From Vibrio penaeicida (GTDB lineage: Bacteria > Pseudomonadota > Gammaproteobacteria > Enterobacterales > Vibrionaceae), in NCBI RefSeq assembly GCF_019977755.1, contig NZ_AP025145.1, positions 1,364,001-1,428,000 on the forward strand: a stretch of 64,000 bases of DNA, given 5' to 3'. The notes beneath the pieces are model-generated. The model saw nothing but the letters and a program-made list of their open reading frames with translations, ran no database searches and was not told where the DNA came from. The position numbers were made by a program, and so were the translations under genes. Of this stretch, positions 48,239 through 58,033 are shown one piece after another (the stretch's first letter is position 1; every line of letters starts with the position of its first letter).

Positions 48239-49273
48239 CTAGATTAACGTCTGGTCGATAGCGCCAGCCCCACGCTCATCCAAAGTCACCTTGGCCACCG
48301 CACCATTGATTAAGGTTAAGTTAGGAGGAACATGCCCAATATCCATGTCGTAGATCACTGGAATGCCAAGGTTACCCAAATGCCTTTCTAGTACTTCTAG
48401 GTAACTGAGTTCATTCTGATTACTGGCATCTTTGGCACAATTTCGCCCAATTAAGATCCCGTTAACGGAACTAAATACGTGCCTAAACTTCATGTTTAAA
48501 ATTGCACGAGCAAGTTCAACTGGCGGCATTTCAGCATTTTCTAGATACAACAAAATACCCTTTGGCGCTTTCTTTGCAAAAGCATTGAGATCGAGATATT
48601 CAGTATTAAACAAATGATGCAGAGTATCCCAGCACCCACCAAGCAATCGACCTTCTAAACAGTATCCTGATTCGGGCTTTACGAGCCATTTCCATTTGGT
48701 ATTGATGTTACATTCCAATATAGCTTGTGGGTTCTCAGTAATTGGTGGCCATGTCTTTGTATGCTTTTCGGAAGCGAACTGGGTAAAGCTCTCCCCTTCA
48801 TTTTGTGAAAGGTGCGTTAAAGTAGTTGAAACCAAAGGATCTGTCGCATTTTGAGTGAGATCCATCAAGTTTGAGCAGTGCACAGTAGCCCAGCCCAACC
48901 TAGAAGTAACCACCGATGTGATTGTACTAATATCGGAAAAGCCCAGTATCCATTTAGGTTTCGCGTTAGCGAGTTTTTCGAAATCAAGATATGGAAGCAG
49001 CTCCATCGCCAATTCTCCACCCCAAGGTGGCGCAATAGCATCTATCTCATCATCCATTAAAAACTGCATCAGTTCAGAAGCTCTTTCTTCGGCACAAGCA
49101 CTGACGTGTTTACTCTGCCCTCTTAAGCAATTCCCTTCTATCACTCTAAACTGCAACGAGTTGAAATATTCGAGAACAAATTGATACCGCGATTCATGCG
49201 CTTCGCTAATTCCAGAAGAAAATGCCGTTACACCAATCGTGCTTCCGGCGATTAAAGGGGCTGGGTATTTCAT
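48239..49273 (-). CDS. S66-family LD-carboxypeptidase / MccF-like peptidase
   Basis: About 344 residues. Family features: IGVTAFSSGIS at the N-terminus, APPWGGELAMELLPYLDF, GFSDISTI (the GxSD motif holding the nucleophile), GRLLGGCWDTL, YLENAE (Glu of the triad) and DIGHVPPNLT (His). S66 enzymes trim murein tetrapeptides (LdcA) or cleave microcin C-type acyl adenylates (MccF); the sequence looks closer to MccF in length and motif context, but which is unresolved. ATG 49273 starts right before the domain. It borders the recombinase island. Confidence 0.85.
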   Translation of the reverse strand: MKYPAPLIAGSTIGVTAFSSGISEAHESRYQFVLEYFNSLQFRVIEGNCLRGQSKHVSACAEERASELMQFLMDDEIDAIAPPWGGELAMELLPYLDFEKLANAKPKWILGFSDISTITSVVTSRLGWATVHCSNLMDLTQNATDPLVSTTLTHLSQNEGESFTQFASEKHTKTWPPITENPQAILECNINTKWKWLVKPESGYCLEGRLLGGCWDTLHHLFNTEYLDLNAFAKKAPKGILLYLENAEMPPVELARAILNMKFRHVFSSVNGILIGRNCAKDASNQNELSYLEVLERHLGNLGIPVIYDMDIGHVPPNLTLINGAVAKVTLDERGAGAIDQTLI

Positions 49274-49437
49274 ACTATTCAGTTTCCTACAAAAGTTAGT
49301 CATTCAGCTTCAATTTTTTGAACCCATATGATGGACAGATTTTTACTATGCACTGAGTCTCAATTCATCACAAAAACAAATGAAATGGATTGCATTTAGT
49401 GGTCATATAAACACATTAAATCAACACGTTAATGAAT

Positions 49438-49459
49438 GTAAGGATAACTAACAATTATG
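49438..49459 (+). repeat. Left 22-bp inverted repeat (candidate recombination site)
   Basis: Begins GTAAGGATAAC and ends AACAATTATG. The AAGGA serves as ribosome site and the terminal ATG is the start codon of the NTPase gene. The centre reads ATAA-CTAACAA-TTAT, a dyad with a 7-bp spacer like the core sites of Xer-type recombinases. Confidence 0.85.
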
Positions 49460-52001
49460 AAAGGAATGTTAGATAGAAAAGTCGAGCGCGGTCATATTCA
49501 TTCTTTTCTTAATAGTTCTCCCTCAAATAGCCAGCTATTTTGGATTAATGGTCCTATAGGTTCAGGAAAAACGACTCTACTGAGGTACATTGCAGAGCGT
49601 TACGCTAATAATGTTCTATGCCTTAATGGAGAAAACAGGTTATTAAGATGCAATCAAAATGAACAAAATAAAGAATTTCATACCTTATCAACTTTGGTGA
49701 CCCATATTTCACTAAGTCATCCAATGAAGTTCCACAAGGCATTATCTATTTCAAATGATATACCTGCTCTACCGCCGCTATGGAAAATAGTTTTCAAAGT
49801 AACTAGCCTGATACCAGAGATGCAACAAGTTAATGGGCTATTTGATGGCGTAACACGGCAAGGCGAAGAGCTAGAAACTAAACTTAGAAATATTGTGACT
49901 CCAAACCTTGTGAAGGAAGCAGTTTATGACCTTATCTTGGATTTCTTTACCGAAAAAATAAAGCAGTCTAGCTTTACTGTTATTATCATTGACGACATTC
50001 AATGGATAGACCAAAGATCATTAGAAATACTACTTCCAATTATTAACGAATTATTTAACAAAAATTATGGTATTTATGTTTTTTGTCTAGTCATGATCAA
50101 TGCCCTTCTATTATAAGAGATAAGTATATAAAGGATTTGGTTTGTGACTATTTCTATAATAGTACTCAAATAATTAGCCTAGACAACTTAACTAAAAGTA
50201 AAATGTCTGAGATTTTCGGTGAAGCAAACAAAGAGCTCCCAGTTGATTTAATAGATAAAATACATAGAGAAACTGAAGGTAATTTTGAGAAGTTAGGGAA
50301 GATTTTAAGAAAAAGCAAGGAAGAAATTCATGAGATTTACGAAGAATTAGAAACCAAAAGATCAAAAGGAAGCTATTATGATGACTCCTTTCAAAAAATC
50401 ACCGAACAAAAACCTTATCTAATATATATTTTCTTTATTTTATCATCATTCAAAAATAAGTGCACCACAACGACTTTAAATATCTTGTTAGAATCTTTAT
50501 CTCTTAGGTTAAATTTTGATTATAATTCAAACCAATTGAAGCTAGATTTAAGTGATTTGGAATCATTATCTGAGTTAAAAATGTCAAACTATTTAATCGA
50601 GTGCCATACAGAAAGAAGCGAGCTAGCAATTAGAATGTTAAAGGTTCGTGGTGAATATGAGAAATCTATAATAATTTTATCTCAAATAATTATAGACTAC
50701 ACTATAGAGAATGACAGTGGATTATTAACAGTTGCATTTTCGAATCTAAAGAAAGTAAATCCAAATCTAGTTATTAATGAATTTAGAAAGTTATTATTGA
50801 ATAAATATGATTACCTATTTCATCGAGAAATAATCGTATCAATTAGTATGTCGGCACTTGAACTTAGTAACGACAAAGTAATAGAGAATTTTTCTCTTTT
50901 AACTAAACTAACAACATCCTTGGCAAGGAAAAATGAATTCCTATTAGCTTCTAAATTAGGTCGTAAATTAATAAGATTAAATACAAATAAAAATTTATCG
51001 TATAGCTTTTTGTACGACTATATGAAGTCAATGAGAGAGTCTGGACAAATTAAAAACCACAATGAAGTAAAATCTATTTATCAAGTGATGGTAAAAATGT
51101 CTACAAATTTATCAGAAAACTTGAAAGCAAAACCCTTTACTGTTCAATTCTTGAGCACTTAGGTAAATATGATTATATTAGAAAAATATATAAGGATATC
51201 GATAACAAAACTAAAGACCTAGATTTCAATAACAAAAACGACATTATAATCAATGCAATAGCAGTACGAAATAAAGGATTATCTGAGTTTCATGGTGATA
51301 TTATCAACACATATCATGACGCATACTCAATGCTAGAAAGTATATCATCAAAGGATAGAGAAATTACGCTGCTAAAAGCAGCATTAGCTAATCACTGTGG
51401 GCTTGCCAACTATTATCGAGGAAGTCAGAAAACAGTTATAGATTTTTTTGCCCAATCTCATAGTCATCTGAAAAGTTTGTCTTTGTACCTGGAAACTCCT
51501 ATAAACAACATCGCTTGTTCTCTTATATTGATGAAAGATTACAATAAAGCTTTGGACTTTATTGAAAGGGCTGAAAAATACATCTGCAAACCTATTTATC
51601 AAACACACTCAATTGCAATTAATAAGTCAATTATTTATTGGGAGCTTAATGAGAGAAAACTTGCAATTAATCAAATAGAAAAAGTTATCAATAGTAATAA
51701 CATTCCTGACCCAATGATACTTGCTACTGCTAATGTAAACTATGGATACTTTCTATTTAAAGAAAACAAGTTTCATGAGGCGGCATTAAAATTTAAGGAG
51801 TCAAGAAAATTTAAATATAGATCTCTTCATAATGAGTATAAATTTGTTGAATCAAAACTTGAGAAACTATGTTTGATCAAAGATGGTTTTCTCAGCTCAG
51901 AAGACTTAGGTGACGTATCTTTGATCGACTTTAAGGATGTGTTATCAATACCACACAGAAAAATATATAGACCCGATACTAATTCATTGTATGTCGATTA
52001 A
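49457..52001 (+). pseudogene. STAND-type NTPase with TPR-like C-terminus, two frameshifts
   Basis: Would be about 848 residues. Walker A GPIGSGKTT (32-40) and Walker B VIIIDDIQWID (about 173-183) mark an AAA_16/NACHT-like P-loop; the C-terminal half is helical with TPR-like repeats (YNKALDFIERAEKYI, FHEAALKFKESRKF). Frames: 49457-50116, 50083-51162 and one open from about 51130 to 52001. Adding one T to T6 (50079-50084) gives YGIYVFLSSHDQCPSII, and adding one A to the A4 near 51127-51130 gives AKTLYCSILEHLGKY, restoring one continuous protein. Very A+T-rich, horizontally acquired. STAND proteins often act as threat sensors. Confidence 0.75.
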
Positions 52002-52847
52002 TCTTTTATATAACAATGATTTTAATATACTGCTATTTCGTGATTGCTTTTGTAAATCAGTTTTTAAAGTACTCTTAAGTGAGTGTTCAAATAAATTTAT
52101 AACTGGTTTGGCATGTATTATATGAATGGATGATTTGATGTTGTTATACTCTAAACTAAGTTTGAAGTATGGGGAATTTCTTTCATAATCGACGATATCT
52201 TCGTCAAAAAATATAACATCAAATTTTTTTAATTCAGTGCAGCTAAATAAATCATAATTATCGCTGTAGAATGGTGACCTTACTTCAACTTTATTACCTT
52301 TCCACTTTTTTAAACCTTCAACAAGTGAATTGACACATCTTTTGGGTTCAACTGCTACGACTAATACATTTAAGTCATTTAGTTTTTTTGTATTTTTATA
52401 TATACTGGACAAATAATTAATAGCCGTTGTTGGATGAGATTTTTGTCCATGTCCGGCAGATATCACTGGAACACTAGAACCTTGAATAAGGTCATCAAAG
52501 TAAGATTTAGAATTGCAACGTATAGCTATTAGGTCAACATATTGGCTAATATAACCAGTTATACCAGACAGTGGCTCATTGGACATGTTTTTTTCTATTA
52601 ACTTTTCATACATATCAAAACTCAAATGAGACCCTCCCAATCTTAAAAATGAGGAAACAAACCCAGCTCTAGTTCTTAAGCTATCAGATACAAATAAAGT
52701 TGCTAGAATTTTAGAACGTAGTGAATATGCATTTTCATGATAATAATCTTTAATTGTTGCTTCATTTCTACAAATATCCAATAATTCAAAGACTGTAGAT
52801 TCTATCTGATCTTTAGATATGTCTTTTATACTAACGAAATGATCCAT
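51984..52847 (-). CDS. Aspartate/ornithine carbamoyltransferase-fold protein, atypical
   Basis: 287 residues. The catalytic-subunit plan of ATCase/OTCase is visible: SDSLRTRAGF (56-63, equivalent of S-T-R-T-R), Arg110 in DLIAIRCNS, SAGHGQKSHPTTAINYL (His138), a second Rossmann-like half (LNVLVVAVEPKRCVNSLVEGL), HAKPV (245-249, place of HPLPR/HPGPV) and a C-terminal helix like QAxNGxxxRMALL. The carbamoyl-phosphate site is partly kept (Arg, Thr, His), but Thr of STRTR is Leu, HPTQ is HPTT, and the second-substrate motifs are changed. So a different or lost activity is likely. Start codon and ribosome site lie in the right inverted repeat, 15 bp after the recombinase stop. Confidence 0.72.
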   Translation of the reverse strand: MDHFVSIKDISKDQIESTVFELLDICRNEATIKDYYHENAYSLRSKILATLFVSDSLRTRAGFVSSFLRLGGSHLSFDMYEKLIEKNMSNEPLSGITGYISQYVDLIAIRCNSKSYFDDLIQGSSVPVISAGHGQKSHPTTAINYLSSIYKNTKKLNDLNVLVVAVEPKRCVNSLVEGLKKWKGNKVEVRSPFYSDNYDLFSCTELKKFDVIFFDEDIVDYERNSPYFKLSLEYNNIKSSIHIIHAKPVINLFEHSLKSTLKTDLQKQSRNSSILKSLLYKRLIDIQ

Positions 52848-52866
52848 AATTGTTAGTTATCCTTAC
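52845..52866 (-). repeat. Right 22-bp inverted repeat (candidate recombination site)
   Basis: Exact reverse complement of 49438-49459. Read on the minus strand it contains, in order, the TAA stop of the recombinase, the AAGGA ribosome site and the ATG of the carbamoyltransferase-fold gene. Bases on both sides differ between the two copies, so the identity is confined to 22 bp. Confidence 0.85.
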
Positions 52867-53885
52867 TTTTTCATTATGGCACTCCTGAGGTTTGATTTTT
52901 GTAGTTTCTGTTGGAGTAAAGTGTCGGATACGTGAGTATAGATTTCGGTTGTTGAAATACTGCTGTGCCCCAACAGTTTTTGTACGTATCTCATGTCTAC
53001 ACCGGCCGCTAGAAACTCACACGCAGCACTATGGCGAAACATATGAGGAGTGGCTTTAAGATTGGAATTGGTTTGGTTTGAAATATTTCGAACTAACTTT
53101 CTTGTAAATTGTGTTGAAGCTGGTTTTCCACGGCTATTAACCAAGAAGTTGTCGTGCTGAGGTTCAACTACGTGTCTTAATTCAATGTAACGCCTAATTA
53201 AGGTGCACAACTCGTTATCTAAAATATAAACAAAGCGTTCTCTAGAGCCCTTACCCATAATCTTAATCTTCTTCTCAGGCAAGCTGACATCGTCTAGTTT
53301 TATTCCCGCTAGCTCTCCTACTCTGACCCCTGTCGTAACAAGTAGCTCGACTACAACAAGCGCGGTGAAGTGATTTAAACCTTTCCCATTTTGAATATGT
53401 TTATCTATAAATGGCTGTTTTCTATCTTCACCTGTATTTGTCGAAGATCTTGCTTGGTTTAGAATAGATTTCAAATCGGACTTTGCAATGTTTCTGGGGA
53501 GATGCTTTGGTAGCTTTAAATTGAGTACAAACTTGTGGAAAGGGCTTGCATCAATGTGTTCTTCAATTTCTAGCCAAGAAAACATCGCCTTAGCGCATGC
53601 TAACTTCCTCTTTATCGAAGTTGGTTTAAGTTGATTTTGGGTAAGATAATCAAGAAACTTTGAAATGGAATGCTTATCGATATCCTTCAGCAAAACATTT
53701 ATGCCAAGGCATTCCATCAATTGACGTAAGTCGATGCGATACGCTTTAATCGTATACGACGATAACCCTCTGATATCCTTGCAGTGTGATAAATATCTTT
53801 CGGTTGCTTCAATCAAAGTGTACATGGGCTCTCCAGTTTTATGTTCGTGCTGGTATCGAAAATGCCCTTTTAACAAATCTATCAT
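52863..53885 (-). CDS. Tyrosine recombinase (XerC/D-like integrase)
   Basis: 340 residues: N-terminal SAM-like core-binding domain (about 21-110) and a catalytic domain with every active residue present: Arg188 in TTGVRVGEL, Lys212 in MGKGSRERF, His281 and Arg284 in HMFRHS, His307 in LGHSS, nucleophile Tyr316 in TEIYTHV. It ends exactly in the right 22-bp repeat and reads into the neighbouring gene. Its GC is intermediate and its sequence is undamaged, unlike the NTPase. Probably catalyses inversion between the 22-bp repeats, or integration of the whole island. Alternative start: the ATG at 53825 (MYTLIEATERYL). Confidence 0.92.
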   Translation of the reverse strand: MIDLLKGHFRYQHEHKTGEPMYTLIEATERYLSHCKDIRGLSSYTIKAYRIDLRQLMECLGINVLLKDIDKHSISKFLDYLTQNQLKPTSIKRKLACAKAMFSWLEIEEHIDASPFHKFVLNLKLPKHLPRNIAKSDLKSILNQARSSTNTGEDRKQPFIDKHIQNGKGLNHFTALVVVELLVTTGVRVGELAGIKLDDVSLPEKKIKIMGKGSRERFVYILDNELCTLIRRYIELRHVVEPQHDNFLVNSRGKPASTQFTRKLVRNISNQTNSNLKATPHMFRHSAACEFLAAGVDMRYVQKLLGHSSISTTEIYTHVSDTLLQQKLQKSNLRSAIMKK

Positions 53886-54345
53886 TACAAATGCAATGAT
53901 ATGTACTCACTTCTACATTAAACAGATTACTTACTATCGAAATCGGAAACGACCAACTTCACAGTATGAAAGATAGGTAATGGGTTGTTATCAGCTTGCT
54001 ACACCTAGAATTTCAGCATACAAAGCAACAATCAAATCGATATGTATTTGTTCACTTCACAAACCGAATGACTAGTTATATTATTGTTATATAAGAACTT
54101 ATTACAATAAAACAATACGCCATTCTTAGTTTTCTGTCACATATGGCTACTACTTCCTAACGCGTCAAATAGGAAGATTATGTCACTTTTGGAATTAATC
54201 ATTTTCATTTATTCCCTATATCAATAAAAACGAAAGCGCTACATTCACGCCGATTTAACATAAATAACACAAGTATAAAAATTACTTAGCTTCAGCTTAA
54301 TCCGCTAAACATGGAATGTTCTGAAGCCTTTAAGAGGTCCTACAT
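53886..54345. other. Intergenic region between the island and lldP
   Basis: About 460 bp, A+T rich. The first part should hold the recombinase promoter and the last part the lldP promoter and leader (AGAGGT ribosome site). No clear operator, att duplication or hairpin was recognised. Confidence 0.5.
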
Positions 54346-56037
54346 ATGAGTGAAACACTATTAGCCTTAATCGCATTCTCGCCCATTGTGGTGGCTGCGA
54401 TTTTGCTGGTTGGTCTAAATTGGCCAGCAAAGAAAGCCATGCCCGTAGCCTTTGGGTTAACTGTCGTTATTGCCCTTTTGTTCTGGGACATGTCTACCAA
54501 CCGAGTTCTTGCTTCGATATTCCAAGGGTTAGGGATTACCGTTTCTGTATTGTGGATAGTGTTTGGTGCCATCTTTTTGCTTAACACCTTAAAACATACC
54601 GGCGCTATTTCCGTTATCCGAAATGGGTTTACCAACATCTCCCCCGACAGACGAGTACAAGCGATCATCATTGCTTGGTGTTTTGGATCGTTTATTGAGG
54701 GCGCATCTGGGTTTGGGACACCTGCTGCCATTGCCGCCCCCCTTATGGTTGCCATTGGCTTTCCAGCGCTAGCCGCTGTCTTGATGGGGATGATGATTCA
54801 ATCAACTCCGGTTTCATTCGGCGCTGTCGGCACGCCTATTATCGTTGGCGTAAACAAAGGGTTGGATACACACAATATCAGCGAAGCGTTGGCTGCGAAT
54901 GGTTCGACGTGGGATGCGTACTTACAACAAATTACCTCCAGTGTTTCCCTAATTCATGCGGTTGTCGGCACATTAATGCCTGTATTAATGGCAATGATGT
55001 TAACTCGATTCTTCGGAAAAAATCGTAGCTGGACTGAAGGGTTGGATATTCTTCCATTTGCGGTATTTGCTGGTCTCTCTTTTACCGTCCCTTACGCATT
55101 AACCGGTGTGTTCCTAGGCGCTGAATTCCCGTCACTGATCGGTGGCTTGGTCGGCTTGTCTATCGTTGTACTCGCAGCAAAAAATGGCTTCCTCATTCCA
55201 AAGTCCAAGTGGGATTTTGAAAAAGAAGATAAATGGCAAGCTGAATGGCTTGGTACGCTAAAAATTGATCTAGAAGATAGCAAGAGTAAGCCAATGAGCC
55301 TTGCGATTGCGTGGCTTCCGTATGTGTTGCTTGCCGTTATTCTCGTTGCAAGCCGCGTAAGTGTTGATTTGAAAGATATGCTCAAGAGCGTCAGCCTATC
55401 ATTCGGCAATATTCTTGGCGAAACAGGCATAAGCGCTGCTATTCAGCCTCTTTACCTGCCTGGTGGGATCTTGGTGTTTGTCGCATTACTTGCCACGCTC
55501 ATTCAGGCTCGCAACGCAACGCCTCTTGTAAAAGCGTTTGGCGAATCAAGTAAAACGTTGATTGGCGCGGGTTTCGTTTTGGTGTTTACCATCCCAATGG
55601 TACGGATCTTTATCAACTCAGGTATTAATGGTGCCGACCTTGCGAGTATGCCAGTTACCACCGCAAACTTTGCTGCTGGGCTGGTTGGTGATGCTTTCCC
55701 AGCGTTAAGCGCTACAGTTGGTGCTTTAGGTGCGTTCATTGCAGGATCCAACACAGTTTCGAACATGATGTTCAGCCAATTCCAATATGAAGTGGCACAG
55801 ACGCTTTCTATCTCTAGTGCGGTTGTAGTCGCGCTTCAAGCTGTTGGTGCCGCTGCCGGTAATATGATTGCCATCCACAACGTGGTCGCTGCTTCCGCTA
55901 CGGTTGGATTGCTCGGTCGTGAAGGTGCGACACTTCGCAAAACAGTTATCCCAACTTTCTACTACCTTGTTGTTACCGGAGTGATTGGCATGGTGGTGAT
56001 TTACGGTCTCCGAGTTACGGATGCCTTAATGAAATAA
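54346..56037 (+). CDS. lldP: L-lactate permease
   Basis: 563 residues with 12-14 membrane helices. Lactate:proton symporter of the LctP family; [25 protein letters not shown] and [12 protein letters not shown] are signature stretches. AAGAGGT ribosome site 8 nt before the ATG. Followed 134 bp later by lldD on the same strand, so uptake and oxidation of lactate are probably co-expressed; no lldR-type regulator is in the window. Confidence 0.95.
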   Translation: MSETLLALIAFSPIVVAAILLVGLNWPAKKAMPVAFGLTVVIALLFWDMSTNRVLASIFQGLGITVSVLWIVFGAIFLLNTLKHTGAISVIRNGFTNISPDRRVQAIIIAWCFGSFIEGASGFGTPAAIAAPLMVAIGFPALAAVLMGMMIQSTPVSFGAVGTPIIVGVNKGLDTHNISEALAANGSTWDAYLQQITSSVSLIHAVVGTLMPVLMAMMLTRFFGKNRSWTEGLDILPFAVFAGLSFTVPYALTGVFLGAEFPSLIGGLVGLSIVVLAAKNGFLIPKSKWDFEKEDKWQAEWLGTLKIDLEDSKSKPMSLAIAWLPYVLLAVILVASRVSVDLKDMLKSVSLSFGNILGETGISAAIQPLYLPGGILVFVALLATLIQARNATPLVKAFGESSKTLIGAGFVLVFTIPMVRIFINSGINGADLASMPVTTANFAAGLVGDAFPALSATVGALGAFIAGSNTVSNMMFSQFQYEVAQTLSISSAVVVALQAVGAAAGNMIAIHNVVAASATVGLLGREGATLRKTVIPTFYYLVVTGVIGMVVIYGLRVTDALMK

Positions 56038-56171
56038 GAAATCGTTCTAAAAGTAGATTAATGGGCGCAAAGACGCCCAATATTCGGCGCTAATGCCATT
56101 TGTTTTTTAACTCTTAACTTGCTCAACGCCCACGAACCTAAGAGTTAGATATAGAAATCAGGATAGAAATT

Positions 56172-57323
56172 ATGATTATCTCCGCATCGACTGATTATCG
56201 CGCTGCAGCAAAAGCAAAACTGCCACCCTTTTTGTTTCATTACATTGATGGCGGCTCTTACAATGAGCATACCTTAAGACATAATACTGATGACCTTTGC
56301 GACGTAGCATTACGTCAACGCGTTCTCCGGGATATGTCCGATCTCAGCCTAGACACTGAATTGTTTGGCGAGAAGATGTCACTTCCAATCGGGCTTGCTC
56401 CTGTCGGTTTAACAGGCATGTATGCACGCCGTGGTGAGGTTCAAGCCGCTAAGGCCGCTGATAAGAAAGGCATTCCTTTCACCATGTCTACCGTGTCAGT
56501 TTGCCCGATTGAAGAAGTCGCTCCAGCCATAGAGCGACCAATGTGGTTCCAGCTATATGTATTGAAAGATCGTGGCTTTATGCAAAATGTACTTGAACGA
56601 GCCAAAGCGGCGGGTGTGACGACGTTGGTCTTCACCGTGGACATGCCCGTTCCTGGCGCTCGATACCGCGACATGCATTCTGGAATGAGTGGTCCTAATG
56701 CTGCGATGCGCCGAGTATTCCAATCAATGCTTCACCCGAGTTGGTCGCTTGACGTGGGTGTTCTAGGAAAACCACACGATTTGGGTAACATTTCGACCTA
56801 TCGTGGTGAGCCAACCAAGCTTGAAGATTACATTGGATGGTTAGGCGCTAACTTCGACCCATCAATCAGCTGGAAGGACTTAGAGTGGATCCGAGATTTC
56901 TGGGATGGTCCGATGGTTATTAAAGGCATTCTGGATGAAGAGGACGCCAAAGATGCGGTTCGATTTGGTGCGGATGGCATAGTCGTCTCTAACCACGGCG
57001 GTCGACAACTAGACGGTGTTTTATCAACGGTTCGTGCTCTCCCTAACATTGCAGATGCCGTAAAAGGAGACTTAAAGATCATGGTCGATTCTGGTATCCG
57101 AACGGGATTAGACGTTGTTCGCATGCTGGCACTCGGTGCTGATTTTACACTACTCGGTCGTTCTTTTGTGTATGCGTTGGCGGCACAAGGCGGTGCGGGC
57201 GTAGAAAACTTGCTCGATTTGTATGAAAAAGAAATGCGCGTTGCTATGACTTTAACTGGCGCAAAAAGCATCTCCGATATTTCCTCTGACTTATTGGTCG
57301 ATCTGAATAAGCAGACACTTTAG
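56172..57323 (+). CDS. lldD: L-lactate dehydrogenase (FMN, quinone-dependent)
   Basis: 383 residues. Membrane-associated flavoenzyme oxidising L-lactate to pyruvate. FMN/alpha-hydroxy-acid dehydrogenase motifs: [14 protein letters not shown] at the N-terminus, [38 protein letters not shown] and the active-site His in [14 protein letters not shown] 56172 follows CAGGATAG. Downstream partner of lldP. Confidence 0.96.
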   Translation: MIISASTDYRAAAKAKLPPFLFHYIDGGSYNEHTLRHNTDDLCDVALRQRVLRDMSDLSLDTELFGEKMSLPIGLAPVGLTGMYARRGEVQAAKAADKKGIPFTMSTVSVCPIEEVAPAIERPMWFQLYVLKDRGFMQNVLERAKAAGVTTLVFTVDMPVPGARYRDMHSGMSGPNAAMRRVFQSMLHPSWSLDVGVLGKPHDLGNISTYRGEPTKLEDYIGWLGANFDPSISWKDLEWIRDFWDGPMVIKGILDEEDAKDAVRFGADGIVVSNHGGRQLDGVLSTVRALPNIADAVKGDLKIMVDSGIRTGLDVVRMLALGADFTLLGRSFVYALAAQGGAGVENLLDLYEKEMRVAMTLTGAKSISDISSDLLVDLNKQTL

Positions 57324-57430
57324 AACACCACTTAAAATAAAAAGTGCGAGGGATTTAACAAAATTGCTCGCCTTTTTGTTCATTCATCGCCAAAATACGC
57401 CCCTCCTGACCATCTAGATTATCAATACTC

Positions 57431-57907
57431 ATGAAAAAATCCCTACTACCATTGGCTCTGCTGGCTATTTCTTGTGCCTCTCAAGCAGAAGAAGGTTACT
57501 ACTTCGGCCTGGGCTACAACATTTCAACTTCAGATCAAAACGACAGTAAAACAGGGTTAAGTGCAAGCTTCGGGCATACATTTCCGCTTGGAAGCACCTT
57601 CATGATGTCTTCAGAGTGGCTCTATACCGATTTAGGCAAACACAATGACTATGAACTTTCCAGTATCGCATGGAACTTAAAACCGTCACTGCCGCTTAGC
57701 GAAATAATGCACATCGCAGGTGTTTTTGGCACTAACTACTATTTCCAAGAAAGCAGTACTGATAAAGACAACAAATTTGGTATTTCTTACGGAGCTGAAA
57801 TTGGATTGCGACTCACGCAAAATATTGCTGTGAATACGGGCTACAAGATCTTTGATGCGAAGTCAGAACTTTCATCAATGTACGCTGAATTCCAGCTAAG
57901 ATTCTAG
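57431..57907 (+). CDS. Small outer-membrane beta-barrel protein
   Basis: 158 residues: signal peptide (cleavage after ASQA-EE), then alternating beta-strand pattern with many aromatics, ending in Phe (MYAEFQLRF), typical of an eight-stranded OmpA/OmpW-type barrel. No specific family is recognised. Has its own terminator. Confidence 0.75.
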   Translation: MKKSLLPLALLAISCASQAEEGYYFGLGYNISTSDQNDSKTGLSASFGHTFPLGSTFMMSSEWLYTDLGKHNDYELSSIAWNLKPSLPLSEIMHIAGVFGTNYYFQESSTDKDNKFGISYGAEIGLRLTQNIAVNTGYKIFDAKSELSSMYAEFQLRF

Positions 57908-57958
57908 GTCACTAGTGCCAAAGATTCATGAACTGAATTGAGTCATTCTGCAATTGAA

Positions 57959-57990
57959 AATGCCGACTTAACGTCGGCATTCATTATTAT
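57959..57990 (+). terminator. Terminator after the barrel protein gene
   Basis: AATGCCGAC pairs with GTCGGCATT over a 5-nt loop, followed by CATTATTATT. It may act for the convergent DUF805 gene too. Confidence 0.75.
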
Positions 57991-58033
57991 TCAACACAGA
58001 TAATCCACTCCATTAGAGATTCCCTTTCGCATT

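Larger units (their letters stand above)
49438..52866. mobile_element. Putative invertible segment with two convergent genes
   Basis: 3.4 kb bounded by exact 22-bp inverted repeats, containing a STAND-type NTPase gene (plus strand) and a carbamoyltransferase-fold gene (minus strand) whose 3' ends overlap by 18 bp. The tyrosine recombinase gene adjoins the right repeat and reads inward. Inversion would swap which gene follows the recombinase, while leaving its stop codon and the downstream start codon intact. Inversion itself is inferred. Confidence 0.6.

Noticed and set aside
50083..51162. Separate gene inside the NTPase region
   Set aside because: Begins at TTG without a ribosome site and continues the upstream protein if one T is added; treated as the middle part of one broken gene.
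49383..53900. ATTGCATTT words near both island edges as att sites
   Set aside because: Only 9 bp in inverted orientation in A+T-rich DNA; too short to support an integration duplication.
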